Assembly (NCBI RefSeq): GCF_000749845.1
Contig: NZ_JQHM01000010.1
Span: 40,525-104,524, forward strand
Direction of reading: 5' to 3'
Source: Pectobacterium betavasculorum
GTDB taxonomy: Bacteria > Pseudomonadota > Gammaproteobacteria > Enterobacterales > Enterobacteriaceae
DNA: 64,000 bases
Shown here: in pieces, positions 36,110 to 46,663 of the stretch
Layout of the letters: the number at the start of each line of letters is the position of its first letter
How positions within the stretch are numbered: position 1 is the first letter of the stretch
Program-made: the position numbers and the translations under genes
Notes under the pieces: generated by a model
Told to the model about the DNA's origin: nothing
What the model saw: only the letters and a program-made list of their open reading frames with translations
The model's database searches: none

Positions 36110-36307
36110 TATACCCCAAATAATTCGAGTTGCAGGAAGGCGGCAAGAGAAGGACAAATTTGTCGGGAACGAATTTGACCAGCCAGCGGCTGGCCTTCGG
36201 TGAGAGACAGGATGTCTCTCATTTCATCCCGATGAGCTTACTCAGGTAAGTGATTCGGGTGAGTGAACGTAGCCAACACACATGCAGCTTGAAGTATTAC
36301 AGGTATA
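36110..36307. repeat. Palindromic intergenic repeat with TATACC ends
   Basis: The left end TATACCCCAAATAATTCGAG and the right end, read on the other strand as TATACCTGTAATACTTCAAG, are inverted copies of each other, both running on into TTGCA/CTGCA. The interior (GGAAGGCGGCAAG, GTGATTCGGGTGAG) matches a well-known dispersed repeat of Pectobacterium, Serratia and Yersinia that I recognise by sequence. About 80 extra bases (36149-36228), including a CCAGCCAGCGGCTGG hairpin, lengthen this copy. It behaves like a non-autonomous mobile element (MITE). Confidence 0.75.
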
Positions 36308-36565
36308 GGTATTTATCCACATATTCTGGGTTGTAAATAACGTGCTAATGGTGGGTGATTTACTTTATAGATATGTCTGATACGTTTATAGCCAGCTTTT
36401 ATGCTGGCAGGAATAAAAACGAATAACCATTTATTGCCAAGTTGTCATTATTAATTCTTTCCAAACGATCATCTATTAAGCTAGAGCTGTTCTCTGCCAG
36501 ATTATTTGATAGCGTTTTATAGAATCTTTCTCGCTTTTCATTTCTTTTTAATCGTCTTTGCTATA

Positions 36566-36600
36566 CGCCTCGCATACTGTGCAGCGGGGCGTCTTTTTTA
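36566..36600 (+). terminator. Hairpin with T-run upstream of pncC
   Basis: ACGCCTCGC and GCGGGGCGT pair with a bulge, followed by six T, 50 bp before the pncC start. It probably insulates pncC-recA from upstream transcription. Confidence 0.5.
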
Positions 36601-36650
36601 GGGAAAAGTGTTACCCTGACTAAACAATCCTTGATTAAGATGAGGCGGTA

Positions 36651-37145
36651 ATGACGGAAACTGACATTCTGCGGTTGAGTGCTTTGGTGGGTGAGAAACT
36701 GAAAGCGCGTGGTGCCACGTTGACGTGTGCAGAATCCTGCACCGGAGGCTGGCTGGCTAAGTCTATTACTGATATCGCTGGGAGCTCTGGCTGGTTTGAC
36801 TATGGCTTTGTGACGTACAGCAATCTGGCTAAGCAGCGTCTGGTGAATGTGAGTGCCGAGACATTGGAAAGACATGGTGCGGTAAGTGAAAATGTCGTCA
36901 ATGAAATGGCCGCAGGAGCTTTGTTAGCCGCCAGCGCAGATTTTGCCGTATCGGTAAGCGGTGTTGCCGGGCCAGATGGTGGGACGGAAGAGAAACCAGT
37001 CGGCACGGTGTGGTTCGGCTTCACCGACAAGCAGGGCGGGGCATTCGCACAGACAATGCGGTTCAGCGGAGACCGAAATGCGGTTCGCCTGCAATCGGTC
37101 CATTTTGCGCTGCAAACGCTTCTCGACGCGTTTCTGAAAAAATAA
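36651..37145 (+). CDS. pncC: Nicotinamide-nucleotide amidase PncC
   Basis: A 164-residue CinA C-terminal-type enzyme that hydrolyses nicotinamide mononucleotide to nicotinate mononucleotide in pyridine nucleotide salvage. Conserved parts are TCAESCTGGWLAKSITDI, GSSGWFDYGFVTYSN and AVSVSGVAGPDGGTEEKPVGTV. It stands alone (no CinA N-terminal domain), as in E. coli, and lies directly upstream of recA, the conserved order. GAGGCGG lies before the ATG. Confidence 0.93.
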   Translation: MTETDILRLSALVGEKLKARGATLTCAESCTGGWLAKSITDIAGSSGWFDYGFVTYSNLAKQRLVNVSAETLERHGAVSENVVNEMAAGALLAASADFAVSVSGVAGPDGGTEEKPVGTVWFGFTDKQGGAFAQTMRFSGDRNAVRLQSVHFALQTLLDAFLKK

Positions 37146-37147
37146 CC

Positions 37148-37175
37148 TTGATGCTGTATGTGTATACAGTATAAT
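37148..37175 (+). promoter_or_regulatory. recA promoter with LexA (SOS) box
   Basis: -35 TTGATG (37148-37153), 16-base spacer, -10 TATAAT (37170-37175). The LexA box CTGT-ATGTGTAT-ACAG at 37154-37169 fills the spacer, matching CTGTN8ACAG exactly. LexA bound here blocks RNA polymerase until RecA-driven self-cleavage. Confidence 0.92.
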
Positions 37176-37252
37176 GTCAGTGATTATTCAGCAATTCATG
37201 ATTAAGCCGCCGCGTAGAGACAGTTGCTTTACGCCGCATGACAGGAGCAGAA

Positions 37253-38326
37253 ATGGCTATTGATGAGAACAAACAAAAGGCACTTGCGGCAGCACTGGGC
37301 CAAATCGAAAAGCAATTTGGTAAAGGTTCTATCATGCGGTTGGGCGAAGATCGCTCAATGGATGTTGAAACCATTTCTACAGGCTCTTTGTCCCTTGATA
37401 TTGCTTTGGGGGCTGGCGGTTTACCTATGGGGCGCATCGTTGAGATTTATGGCCCTGAATCTTCTGGTAAAACTACGCTGACTTTACAGGTGATTGCTGC
37501 CGCCCAGCGCGAAGGCAAAACCTGTGCGTTTATCGATGCTGAACATGCACTGGATCCAATTTATGCGAAAAAGCTTGGCGTAGATATTGATAATCTGCTG
37601 TGTTCTCAGCCAGATACAGGTGAACAAGCACTGGAGATCTGTGATGCGTTAACACGCTCTGGTGCGGTTGACGTTATCATCGTTGACTCCGTTGCAGCCC
37701 TGACGCCGAAAGCCGAAATTGAAGGCGAGATCGGCGACTCCCACATGGGACTGGCTGCACGTATGATGAGCCAGGCTATGCGTAAACTGGCGGGTAACCT
37801 TAAGCAGGCCAATACGCTGCTGATCTTCATCAACCAGATCCGTATGAAAATTGGTGTGATGTTTGGTAACCCTGAAACCACTACTGGTGGTAACGCCCTG
37901 AAATTTTACGCCTCTGTTCGTCTGGATATTCGCCGTACCGGTGCAATTAAGGAAGGCGAAGAAGTCGTTGGTAGCGAAACCCGTGTTAAAGTCGTGAAGA
38001 ATAAAGTCGCAGCACCGTTCAAACAGGCTGAATTCCAAATTCTGTACGGTGAAGGCATCAATATCCACGGCGAGCTGGTTGATCTAGGTGTTAAGCACAA
38101 GCTGATCGAAAAAGCGGGAGCCTGGTATAGCTATAACGGCGACAAGATCGGTCAGGGTAAAGCGAATGCCTGTAATTTCTTGAAAGAGAATCCAACGATT
38201 GCTGCTGAACTGGATAAGAAATTGCGTGAAATGCTGTTGCATAAAGGTAATGAACTGACACCTGCCGCAGCGGGAAATAGCCATGACGAAGGTGAATTCG
38301 CTGGTGAAGGCAACGAAGAGTTTTAA
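37253..38326 (+). CDS. recA: RecA recombinase
   Basis: A 357-residue recombinase that forms filaments on single-stranded DNA, promotes strand exchange and stimulates LexA cleavage. The start at 37253 gives the family N-terminus [20 protein letters not shown]. Walker [10 protein letters not shown] at residues 67-75, the [15 protein letters not shown] loop (here [14 protein letters not shown]) and loop L2 ([14 protein letters not shown]) are intact; the acidic tail ends [13 protein letters not shown]. Expression is under the LexA box 80 bp upstream. recX follows after 46 bp. Confidence 0.98.
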   Translation: MAIDENKQKALAAALGQIEKQFGKGSIMRLGEDRSMDVETISTGSLSLDIALGAGGLPMGRIVEIYGPESSGKTTLTLQVIAAAQREGKTCAFIDAEHALDPIYAKKLGVDIDNLLCSQPDTGEQALEICDALTRSGAVDVIIVDSVAALTPKAEIEGEIGDSHMGLAARMMSQAMRKLAGNLKQANTLLIFINQIRMKIGVMFGNPETTTGGNALKFYASVRLDIRRTGAIKEGEEVVGSETRVKVVKNKVAAPFKQAEFQILYGEGINIHGELVDLGVKHKLIEKAGAWYSYNGDKIGQGKANACNFLKENPTIAAELDKKLREMLLHKGNELTPAAAGNSHDEGEFAGEGNEEF

Positions 38327-38372
38327 TGGTGGTTGAATTATCTGTGGCAGAACACTATCAGCGGATAGGTAG

Positions 38373-38861
38373 ATGAATAAACCATTACGCTATGCGATGA
38401 ATGTGCTTTCTGTTCGCGATTATAGTGAAACCGAAATACGCCGCAAATGTGCGGCGTATTTATATAAGTCAGAAAGTACGGAAAGTGAAGCAGATGAAGC
38501 GACTGCCCGCGTTGCGGCAGAAGACGTAGAAGCCGCCATTGCCTACTGTAAAGAACACGGTTGGCTGGATGATGCACGTTATGCACGCCGCTATATCAGC
38601 AGCCGGAGCCGCAAAGGCTATGGTGTCCAACGGATCAGAGTGGAGTTAAGCCAGAAAGGAATCGATAAGACAACGTTAGCCACGGCATTGAACGAAAGTG
38701 ATATCGACTGGTGCGCGCTGGCGAAATCTGTTGTGGAACGAAAATTCGGGTATCCTCTGTCCGATGAATGGAAAGACAAAGTCAAATATCAACGATATCT
38801 GCTCTATCGTGGCTTTTTTCATGAAGAAATCCAGTCAATTTACACGAATTTTTCAGATTGA
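38373..38861 (+). CDS. recX: RecX, regulator of RecA
   Basis: A 162-residue helical-repeat protein that caps RecA filaments and inhibits their growth. Family pattern: AMNVLSVRDYSETEIRRKC at the start, then ARYARRYISSRSRKGYGVQR and the conserved YPLSDEWKDKVKYQRYLLYRG-like C-terminal repeat. It is expected to be co-transcribed with recA by read-through; no terminator is visible in the 46-bp gap. GGATAGG lies upstream of the ATG. Confidence 0.93.
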   Translation: MNKPLRYAMNVLSVRDYSETEIRRKCAAYLYKSESTESEADEATARVAAEDVEAAIAYCKEHGWLDDARYARRYISSRSRKGYGVQRIRVELSQKGIDKTTLATALNESDIDWCALAKSVVERKFGYPLSDEWKDKVKYQRYLLYRGFFHEEIQSIYTNFSD

Positions 38862-38999
38862 ACGCACACGGGATTTTACTTCCCATCGAAGAAAATTTAT
38901 CTTATTCCCACTTTTTTGTTCGTGAGTTGCTCGGTAACGTCAGCATGCTGGACTAACCTTGCCCGCGATCTGTTCTTCTAGCTTGATTCCAGGACAATT

Positions 39000-41627
39000 A
39001 TGAGCAAGAGCACCGCTGAGATCCGTCAAGCGTTTCTCGATTTTTTCAACAGTAAGGGACACCAGGTTGTTGATAGCAGCTCTCTGGTGCCGAACAACGA
39101 TCCGACATTGTTATTCACCAATGCGGGTATGAACCAGTTCAAAGATGTGTTCCTCGGGCTGGATAAACGCAGCTATGTTCGAGCGACGACCTCACAGCGC
39201 TGTGTGCGTGCCGGCGGTAAACATAATGACCTGGAAAACGTAGGTTATACCGCTCGTCATCACACTTTCTTTGAAATGTTGGGTAACTTCAGCTTCGGTG
39301 ATTACTTCAAGCATGATGCGATCCGCTATGCGTGGGAATTGCTGACCTCCCCTCAGTGGTTCAATTTACCGAAAGAAAAACTGTGGGTGACGGTATATGC
39401 AACGGATGATGAAGCCTATGGTATTTGGGCTGATGAAGTTGGTGTACCGCGCGAAAGAATTATTCGTATTGGTGATAACAAAGGCGGACCTTACGCGTCT
39501 GATAACTTCTGGCAGATGGGTGAAACGGGGCCGTGTGGTCCATGTACCGAGATTTTCTACGATCACGGTGACCACATCGCGGGGGGCCCGCCGGGAAGCC
39601 CTGATGAAGACGGCGATCGTTATATCGAAATTTGGAACCTGGTGTTTATGCAGTTTAACCGTCAGGTTGATGGCACAATGCTGCCGCTGCCGAAGCCTTC
39701 CGTCGATACCGGTATGGGGTTAGAGCGTATTTCTGCCGTGTTGCAGCACGTCAATTCAAACTATGACATTGATTTGTTTAAAACGCTGATTGATGCGGTA
39801 GCGAAAGCAGTCGGTACGACGGATTTAGCCAATAAATCGTTGCGCGTTATCGCCGACCATATCCGTTCTTGCGCGTTTCTGATCGCGGATGGTGTTATGC
39901 CATCTAATGAAAACCGCGGTTATGTTCTGCGCCGTATTATCCGCCGCGCTGCGCGTCACGGTAATATGTTGGGCGCTACGGATGCCTTCTTCTACAAACT
40001 GGTCGCGCCGCTGATTGAAGTCATGGGCCCGGCGGCTGAAGAGTTGAAAAAGCAGCAGTCTGTAGTTGAGCTGGCGCTGAAGACGGAAGAAGAGCAGTTT
40101 GCCCGCACACTTGAACGCGGTTTGTCTCTGTTAGACGAAGAAATTAAAAATCTGAAAGGGGATACGTTGGATGGTGAAACTGCCTTCCGTCTGTATGACA
40201 CCTACGGTTTCCCTGTCGACCTCACTGCGGATGTGTGCCGCGAGCGTGGTCTGAAAGTCGATGAAGACGGTTTTGAAGCAGCGATGACGGCTCAGCGGCA
40301 GCGCGCACGTGATGCCAGCGGATTTGGCGTGGATTACAACAGCCTCATCCGTGTGGATGAAAATACGCCATTCTGCGGCTATGAAAAAACGCAGCAGCAA
40401 GCCAAAGTCATTGCGCTTTATCACAATGGGAACGCGGTTGATCAGATCGCGGCAGGTGATGAAGCCGTGGTGATTCTGAACGAGACTCCGTTCTATGGTG
40501 AATCCGGCGGTCAGGTTGGCGATCAGGGCGAACTGACAAATGCGGACGTCAGCTTTGCCGTTCAGGATACTCAGAAATACGGTCAGGCAATCGGCCACGT
40601 TGGTAAACTGACTCAGGGGACGCTGCGTGTTAACGACAGCGTTGATGCTAATGTTGATAACCAGCGCCGCGAGCGTATTCGCCTTAACCACTCTGCGACG
40701 CACCTGCTGCATGCCGCGCTGCGTCAAGTGCTGGGCGAGCATGTCGCACAGAAAGGTTCTCTGGTTAATGACAGCTATCTGCGCTTTGACTTCTCACATA
40801 CTGAGGCGATGAAGCCTGAGCAGATTCGTCAGGTTGAAGATATCGTCAACGCACAAATCCGCCGTAACCTTACCGTACAAACGGATGTCATGGCGCTGGA
40901 TGATGCGAGAGCGAAGGGCGCGATGGCGCTGTTCGGTGAGAAGTATGACGACCATGTCCGTGTTCTGACGATGGGTGATTTCTCCATTGAGCTTTGTGGG
41001 GGAACGCACGCAAGTCGTACTGGTGATATCGGCCTGTTCCAAATCATTTCTGAATCAGGCACTGCTGCTGGGGTGCGTCGTATTGAAGCGACCACGGGTG
41101 AGAATGCGTTATCCGCGCTGCATCGCCAGAGCGACGTTTTGCAAGACATCGCGCAACTGCTGAAAGGGGATAGTCACAACCTGACGGATAAGGTACGCTC
41201 TGTTTTAGATCGTGCCCGCGTGTTGGAGAAAGAGCTTCAGCAGTTGAAAGCTCAGCAAGCGGCGCAGGAAAGCTCATCACTGTCCGGTAAGGCAAAAGAG
41301 ATTAACGGTGTGAAGTTGTTGGTTACGCAACTGGACAACGTGGATCCTAAGCTGCTGCGTACGATGGTTGATGACCTGAAGAATCAGCTTGGGTCGGCTG
41401 TTATCGTTCTCGGAACGGCGTCAGAAGGTCGGGTTAGCTTGATTTCTGGTGTAACGAAAGATCTGACTGACCGCGTCAAAGCCGGTGAGCTGATTGGGTT
41501 TGTTGCTCAGCAGGTTGGTGGCAAAGGCGGTGGTCGTCCAGATATGGCTCAGGCCGGTGGCTCAGACGTATCTGCGTTGCCTGCTGCGCTGGCAAGCGTT
41601 GAATCTTGGGTTGCAGCTAAGCTATAA
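39000..41627 (+). CDS. alaS: Alanyl-tRNA synthetase
   Basis: An 875-residue synthetase, same length as E. coli AlaRS (876). The order is catalytic domain ([19 protein letters not shown] motif near the start, then [13 protein letters not shown]), tRNA-recognition domain, editing domain with [12 protein letters not shown] and [11 protein letters not shown] zinc-binding motifs, and C-terminal oligomerisation domain with the Gly-rich [14 protein letters not shown]. It charges tRNA-Ala and clears Ser and Gly mischarging. Terminator follows at 41662. Confidence 0.98.
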   Translation: MSKSTAEIRQAFLDFFNSKGHQVVDSSSLVPNNDPTLLFTNAGMNQFKDVFLGLDKRSYVRATTSQRCVRAGGKHNDLENVGYTARHHTFFEMLGNFSFGDYFKHDAIRYAWELLTSPQWFNLPKEKLWVTVYATDDEAYGIWADEVGVPRERIIRIGDNKGGPYASDNFWQMGETGPCGPCTEIFYDHGDHIAGGPPGSPDEDGDRYIEIWNLVFMQFNRQVDGTMLPLPKPSVDTGMGLERISAVLQHVNSNYDIDLFKTLIDAVAKAVGTTDLANKSLRVIADHIRSCAFLIADGVMPSNENRGYVLRRIIRRAARHGNMLGATDAFFYKLVAPLIEVMGPAAEELKKQQSVVELALKTEEEQFARTLERGLSLLDEEIKNLKGDTLDGETAFRLYDTYGFPVDLTADVCRERGLKVDEDGFEAAMTAQRQRARDASGFGVDYNSLIRVDENTPFCGYEKTQQQAKVIALYHNGNAVDQIAAGDEAVVILNETPFYGESGGQVGDQGELTNADVSFAVQDTQKYGQAIGHVGKLTQGTLRVNDSVDANVDNQRRERIRLNHSATHLLHAALRQVLGEHVAQKGSLVNDSYLRFDFSHTEAMKPEQIRQVEDIVNAQIRRNLTVQTDVMALDDARAKGAMALFGEKYDDHVRVLTMGDFSIELCGGTHASRTGDIGLFQIISESGTAAGVRRIEATTGENALSALHRQSDVLQDIAQLLKGDSHNLTDKVRSVLDRARVLEKELQQLKAQQAAQESSSLSGKAKEINGVKLLVTQLDNVDPKLLRTMVDDLKNQLGSAVIVLGTASEGRVSLISGVTKDLTDRVKAGELIGFVAQQVGGKGGGRPDMAQAGGSDVSALPAALASVESWVAAKL

Positions 41628-41661
41628 ACGATAGATAACGTTTTTTCGCGTTATCCAACAA

Positions 41662-41694
41662 AACGCCATAACTTCCTGGTTGTGGCGTTTTTGT
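41662..41694 (+). terminator. alaS terminator
   Basis: AACGCCA-TAAC and GTTG-TGGCGTT form a stem-loop followed by a T-run, 35 bp after the alaS stop. Confidence 0.75.
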
Positions 41695-41948
41695 CTGCGG
41701 AAAAGGATCCGGCAAACAGGAGATAAAGTGTGTTACCTTCAGATATTCTGAAGCTTTATATGCTCAGTCCTGTTGTTGTGATAACAAAAGCACAAGCTAC
41801 TGATATCGACTAAACTAACAAGTAGTGACACCGGAGTGTGACGGTGGTGGTTATACCATCGTCTAGGTTTACGTTTTCACGGCACATGATGGATAATGGC
41901 GGGGAGACAGAGAGACCCGACTCTTTATAATCTTTCAAGGAGCAAAGA
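41695..41948 (+). promoter_or_regulatory. csrA upstream region
   Basis: About 250 bases of leader. In E. coli several promoters drive csrA here; single promoters cannot be assigned safely by eye. GGCGGGGAG near 41898 and the AAGGAG ribosome site at 41938-41943 contain GGA motifs, the core of CsrA binding sites, consistent with autoregulation. Confidence 0.4.
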
Positions 41949-42134
41949 ATGCTTATTTTGACTCGTCGAGTTGGCGAAACCCTCATGATCGGCGATGAGG
42001 TAACGGTTACCGTATTAGGAGTGAAAGGCAACCAGGTGCGTATTGGTGTTAATGCGCCTAAAGAGGTTTCTGTCCACCGTGAAGAGATCTATCAGCGTAT
42101 TCAGGCCGAAAAATCTCAACCGACGTCATATTGA
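41949..42134 (+). CDS. csrA: Carbon storage regulator CsrA
   Basis: A 61-residue global RNA-binding regulator, practically identical to enterobacterial CsrA/Rsm[21 protein letters not shown] at the start, and [16 protein letters not shown], including Arg-44-type RNA-contact residues, at the end. The dimer binds GGA motifs in leaders, represses stationary-phase and virulence genes, and in soft-rot bacteria (RsmA) controls plant-cell-wall-degrading enzymes and quorum signals. AAGGAG lies six bases upstream. Conserved position between alaS and serV. Confidence 0.98.
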   Translation: MLILTRRVGETLMIGDEVTVTVLGVKGNQVRIGVNAPKEVSVHREEIYQRIQAEKSQPTSY

Positions 42135-42336
42135 TTGACAATGCGTCTCGTGTTCGCGGGACGCAATTGTTATTTCCTGCTTTTCCCCACACATTTATCG
42201 ATGCATCTGCTTTTACTATGCGCTTCTTGTCGCAAGGTAACCGCCTGTTTTTCTGTCGATAAAACAGACTTTTTGTTGTGAAAACGTGCGTCTTGGATGC
42301 GAATTGTTCAAACGAACGCAAGGTGGGAAAAATTGT

Positions 42337-42364
42337 TTGACTTATAAGTCTGGGAAAGTAATAT
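42337..42364 (+). promoter_or_regulatory. Promoter of the tRNA Ser-Arg operon
   Basis: -35 TTGACT (42337-42342), 16 bases, -10 TAATAT (42359-42364), followed by a GC-rich discriminator GTGCGCC of the kind found at stringently controlled stable-RNA promoters. About 60 bp upstream of tRNA-Ser. Confidence 0.8.
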
Positions 42365-42427
42365 GTGCGCCACGCAGTACCGGTGAGCACTAACAAGAAG
42401 TACTTAGTAGCGAAACAGGTAATGTAA

Positions 42428-42520
42428 GGTGAGGTGGCCGAGAGGCTGAAGGCGCTCCCCTGCTAAGGGAGTATGCGGTCAAAAGCTGCATCGAGGGTTC
42501 GAATCCCTCCCTCACCGCCA
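42428..42520 (+). tRNA. serV: tRNA-Ser (GCT anticodon)
   Basis: A 93-base class II tRNA with the long variable arm, encoded CCA, TTCGAAT T-loop and anticodon GCT in CCTGCTAAGG. Same gene order as the E. coli serV-argVYZQ operon. Confidence 0.97.
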
Positions 42521-42528
42521 TTTAATAT

Positions 42529-42605
42529 GCATCCGTAGCTCAGCTGGATAGAGTACTCGGCTACGAACCGAGCGGTCGGAGGTTCGAATCCTCCCGGATG
42601 CACCA
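42529..42605 (+). tRNA. tRNA-Arg (ACG anticodon), copy 1
   Basis: 77 bases starting GCATCCGTAGCTCAGC, anticodon ACG in GGCTACGAACC, encoded CCA. The first base of the anticodon is expected to be deaminated to inosine by TadA to read CGU, CGC and CGA. Confidence 0.97.
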
Positions 42606-42675
42606 TTAAATAATGCCTTTGCGAGGCAAGCAGTATGAGTTAAAGCAAGTTTGTCGTAGATGAAGAATTAGTAAT

Positions 42676-42752
42676 GCATCCGTAGCTCAGCTGGATAGAG
42701 TACTCGGCTACGAACCGAGCGGTCGGAGGTTCGAATCCTCCCGGATGCACCA
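42676..42752 (+). tRNA. tRNA-Arg (ACG anticodon), copy 2
   Basis: Identical in sequence to copy 1; separated from it by a 70-base spacer of different sequence. Confidence 0.97.
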
Positions 42753-42805
42753 TTCTTAAGTCTCTCGTTTAATTGCTCTCCCCTTGTTTTTCTGCACCAC
42801 ACTCT

Positions 42806-42882
42806 GCATCCGTAGCTCAGCTGGATAGAGTACTCGGCTACGAACCGAGCGGTCGGAGGTTCGAATCCTCCCGGATGCACCA
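42806..42882 (+). tRNA. tRNA-Arg (ACG anticodon), copy 3
   Basis: Identical to copies 1 and 2. E. coli has four copies at this locus; three are present here. Confidence 0.97.
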
Positions 42883-43294
42883 TATTCTGATATAGTAAAA
42901 ATCTTTTCCTTAGTTTTATAATCCACCATCTTGGTTTGTAAAAACGAGGGAGGAAAACGTTGCTTTAGCAACGGCCCGCAGGGCGAGGCAAGTCAGACAA
43001 TTCCTTCAGCCGCCTCATCTTTGTTTTACCACTCGCTTTCTACCATACTTTTTAGTGCTACAGTGACATTGTTCTCTGTTCTGCCAATTCAGACTGATAT
43101 TTTTCTAAGCACGCCCGTGCATGAGTTTTTATCCTCTCCTCCTATCTATATATTGAGATTTAACCTGCGAATAAATGAAGGTTACCTTACTACTATGGTG
43201 GTAATAACCTGTTTTTTATAAGGTTATTGAGTAAGCGACAACGTTTTAACTTTGCGATAAAGTAAGCTCTCTTTTCAGTGGTCATGGAGTCATG
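42883..43294. other. Gap between tRNA operon and yqaB
   Basis: About 410 bases. A small TTGCTTTAGCAACGGCCCGC segment near 42959 could form a hairpin, but no clear T-run follows. An ORF at 42931-43221 lacks a ribosome site and family features. No gene is supported. Confidence 0.4.
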
Positions 43295-43861
43295 ATGTAC
43301 GATCGCTATCAAGGGCTGATCTTTGATATGGATGGCACCCTACTTGATACGGAGCCGACGCACCATAAAGCGTGGGATCTGGTTCTTGCCCGATATGGTA
43401 TGCGTTATGATGCCAGTGCCATGACCGCATTGAACGGTTCGCCTACCTGGCGTATTGCGCAGCGTATTATCGACAGCCATCAGGCTGATATTGATGCTCA
43501 CCAACTGGCCGCTGAAAAAAACGCCATTGTTGAGGAAATGCTGCTGGATACGGTTAAACCACTACCGCTGATTGATGTTGTTAAACATTATCGCGGGCGT
43601 CGTCCTATGGCAGTCGGCACGGGTAGCACGCATGGTATGGCTGACAGATTACTAACGCATTTGGGTCTGCATAATTATTTTGATGCGATCGTTGGGGCTG
43701 ATGATGTCACGCAGCATAAGCCTTTCCCCGATACTTTTCTGCGTTGTGCGGCGTTGATTTCTGTCGCTCCGGAACACTGTATCGTGTTTGAAGATGCTGA
43801 CTACGGTGTTGAAGCCGCTAAGCGAGCCAATATGGCCGTGGTTGATGTCCGAACATTGTGA
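43295..43861 (+). CDS. yqaB: YqaB, HAD-family sugar phosphatase (fructose-1-phosphate type)
   Basis: A 188-residue haloacid dehalogenase-like phosphatase. Motif I FDMDGTLLDTEPTHHKAW with the nucleophilic Asp, motif II GTGSTH, motif III lysine in QHKPFPDTFL and motif IV FEDADYGVEAA are all present. E. coli YqaB dephosphorylates fructose-1-phosphate and 6-phosphogluconate. The start at 43295 is preferred over 43292, since GGAG is correctly spaced and E. coli YqaB starts with MY. The stop overlaps yqaA. Confidence 0.92.
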   Translation: MYDRYQGLIFDMDGTLLDTEPTHHKAWDLVLARYGMRYDASAMTALNGSPTWRIAQRIIDSHQADIDAHQLAAEKNAIVEEMLLDTVKPLPLIDVVKHYRGRRPMAVGTGSTHGMADRLLTHLGLHNYFDAIVGADDVTQHKPFPDTFLRCAALISVAPEHCIVFEDADYGVEAAKRANMAVVDVRTL

Positions 43862-44286
43862 GTGAGTTCTGGGCTGTTTTTTCTCTTTTCTGGAGTAGCC
43901 TGCTCAGTGCAACATTGTTGCCCGGCAGTTCGGAAGTACTGCTGGTGACATTATTGCTGGCTGACAGCGCAAAACCCTACCTCTTGATTGCAATCGCAAC
44001 GGTAGGAAATACGCTGGGTGGGTTAACAAATATTTTTATAGGGCGCTTACTCCCTCAGCCAAAAAAACAAGCTGGGTATACAGTGGCCATGCGCTGGTTA
44101 CAGCGCTATGGTTGCGTTGCGCTGTTATTTAGCTGGGTGCCGGTAGTTGGCGATTTATTGTGCGTGTTAGCGGGTTGGCTACGTATGCCTTGGATGAAAT
44201 CGGCGGTTTTTATCGGAATTGGAAAAGCGCTGCGATATATCGTATTGGCAGGTATAACGTTACAGGGTATGGCGTGGTGGTCTTAG
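43858..44286 (+). CDS. yqaA: YqaA, DedA-like inner-membrane protein
   Basis: A 142-residue membrane protein with about four hydrophobic segments, of the short YqaA branch related to DedA/SNARE-associated proteins: LPGSSEVLLVTLL near the start, ATVGNTLGGLTNIFIGRLLP and the LLFSWVPVVGDLLCVLAGWLR block typical of the family. DedA proteins are thought to flip phospholipids or undecaprenyl phosphate; the function of YqaA is not known. It starts with GTG, overlapping the yqaB stop by four bases. Confidence 0.9.
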   Translation: MSEFWAVFSLFWSSLLSATLLPGSSEVLLVTLLLADSAKPYLLIAIATVGNTLGGLTNIFIGRLLPQPKKQAGYTVAMRWLQRYGCVALLFSWVPVVGDLLCVLAGWLRMPWMKSAVFIGIGKALRYIVLAGITLQGMAWWS

Positions 44287-44353
44287 CCAGATTGCAATGC
44301 AAACTGGTGAGTGCTGCTGAGTTTCAATTATGCTTACAACCATTACATTTTAA

Positions 44354-45922
<1,569 letters not shown>

Positions 45923-45924
45923 AA

Positions 45925-45997
45925 AGAAAAGGCCACAGAAACTGTGGCCAAAATAAACATCTCTAATAGGGATGATGATAATAAATGCGCGTCTTTC
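45925..45997 (-). ncRNA. micA: MicA small RNA
   Basis: On the minus strand GAAAGACGCGCATTT opens the RNA as in E. coli MicA, followed by ATCATCATCCCT and the terminator hairpin GGCCACAG-aaa-CTGTGGCC with a T-rich tail. MicA is an Hfq-dependent sRNA that represses ompA and other porin mRNAs during envelope stress. It is antisense in the gshA-luxS gap, the conserved location. Confidence 0.93.
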
Positions 45998-46003
45998 AAT
46001 AAG

Positions 46004-46033
46004 TCAGACTCGCATAAAAAGGAAAAGTTTCCC
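46004..46033 (-). promoter_or_regulatory. SigmaE promoter of micA
   Basis: On the minus strand GGGAAACTTT (46024-46033) and GTCTGA (46004-46009) match the sigmaE -35 GGAACTT and -10 TCTGA elements, with a transcription start at 45997. Confidence 0.8.
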
Positions 46034-46076
46034 GGAAACGAGAAAAAATGAATTTTTTCTATGAGGAGGAGGCATT

Positions 46077-46592
46077 ATGCCGTTACTAGATAGCTTTACT
46101 GTTGACCACACTCGTATGGCTGCACCCGCCGTTCGGGTTGCTAAAACCATGAAAACCCCTCATGGCGACAATATCACGGTATTTGACCTGCGTTTCTGTC
46201 GTCCGAACATCGAGGTCATGCCGGAGCGTGGCATTCATACGCTAGAACACCTGTTTGCCGGTTTCATGCGGGATCATTTAAACGGTGATGGCGTTGAAAT
46301 TATCGATATTTCACCGATGGGATGCCGCACTGGTTTCTATATGAGCCTGATCGGTACGCCGGATGAGCAACGTGTTGCTGCTTCCTGGAAAGCGGCGATG
46401 TCTGACGTCCTGAAAGTGACAGACCAGCGTAAAATCCCTGAGCTGAACGAATTTCAGTGTGGCACCTATGAGATGCATTCGCTGGTGGAAGCACAGGAAA
46501 TCGCCCAGCATATTGTGGATCACGATATTGGTATCAACCAAAATGGCGATCTTGCGCTGCCGAAAGATAAACTGGCTGAGTTGCATATCTAG
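46077..46592 (+). CDS. luxS: LuxS, S-ribosylhomocysteine lyase
   Basis: A 171-residue iron enzyme that cleaves S-ribosylhomocysteine to homocysteine and DPD, the precursor of autoinducer-2, in the activated methyl cycle. The metal motif HTLEH at residues 54-58, the catalytic Cys in GCRTGFY near residue 84 and the metal Cys in EFQCGTYE near 128 are intact. A strong GAGGAGGAGG precedes the start. A bidirectional terminator follows. Confidence 0.97.
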   Translation: MPLLDSFTVDHTRMAAPAVRVAKTMKTPHGDNITVFDLRFCRPNIEVMPERGIHTLEHLFAGFMRDHLNGDGVEIIDISPMGCRTGFYMSLIGTPDEQRVAASWKAAMSDVLKVTDQRKIPELNEFQCGTYEMHSLVEAQEIAQHIVDHDIGINQNGDLALPKDKLAELHI

Positions 46593-46612
46593 TTTTTTGG
46601 GTATGACCAGAT

Positions 46613-46648
46613 AAAAAAGAGAGCCGAAAGTGGGCTCTCTTTTTTTTT
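46613..46648. terminator. Bidirectional terminator between luxS and ypjD
   Basis: AAAAAAGAGAGCC and GGCTCTCTTTTTTTT form a stem with A and T runs on each side, ending both convergent genes. Confidence 0.85.
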
Positions 46649-46663
46649 ATGCTCGCGAACGCG

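Larger units (their letters stand above)
35752..36650. other. Gap between the SRPBCC gene and pncC
   Basis: About 900 bases holding the terminator at 35993, the palindromic repeat at 36110-36307 and, at about 36566-36600, a hairpin (CGCC-TCGC paired with GCGGGGCG) followed by six T just before pncC. In E. coli mltB lies here; it is absent. No other gene is supported. Confidence 0.5.

Noticed and set aside
40131..40742. 203-codon minus-strand ORF within alaS
   Set aside because: Antisense shadow of the AlaRS reading frame.
42668..42971. Minus-strand ORFs reading [20 protein letters not shown]
   Set aside because: They are the antisense translation of the repeated tRNA-Arg genes, a common database artefact.
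42931..43221. 96-codon ORF after the tRNA operon
   Set aside because: No Shine-Dalgarno, odd composition and no family; probably chance.
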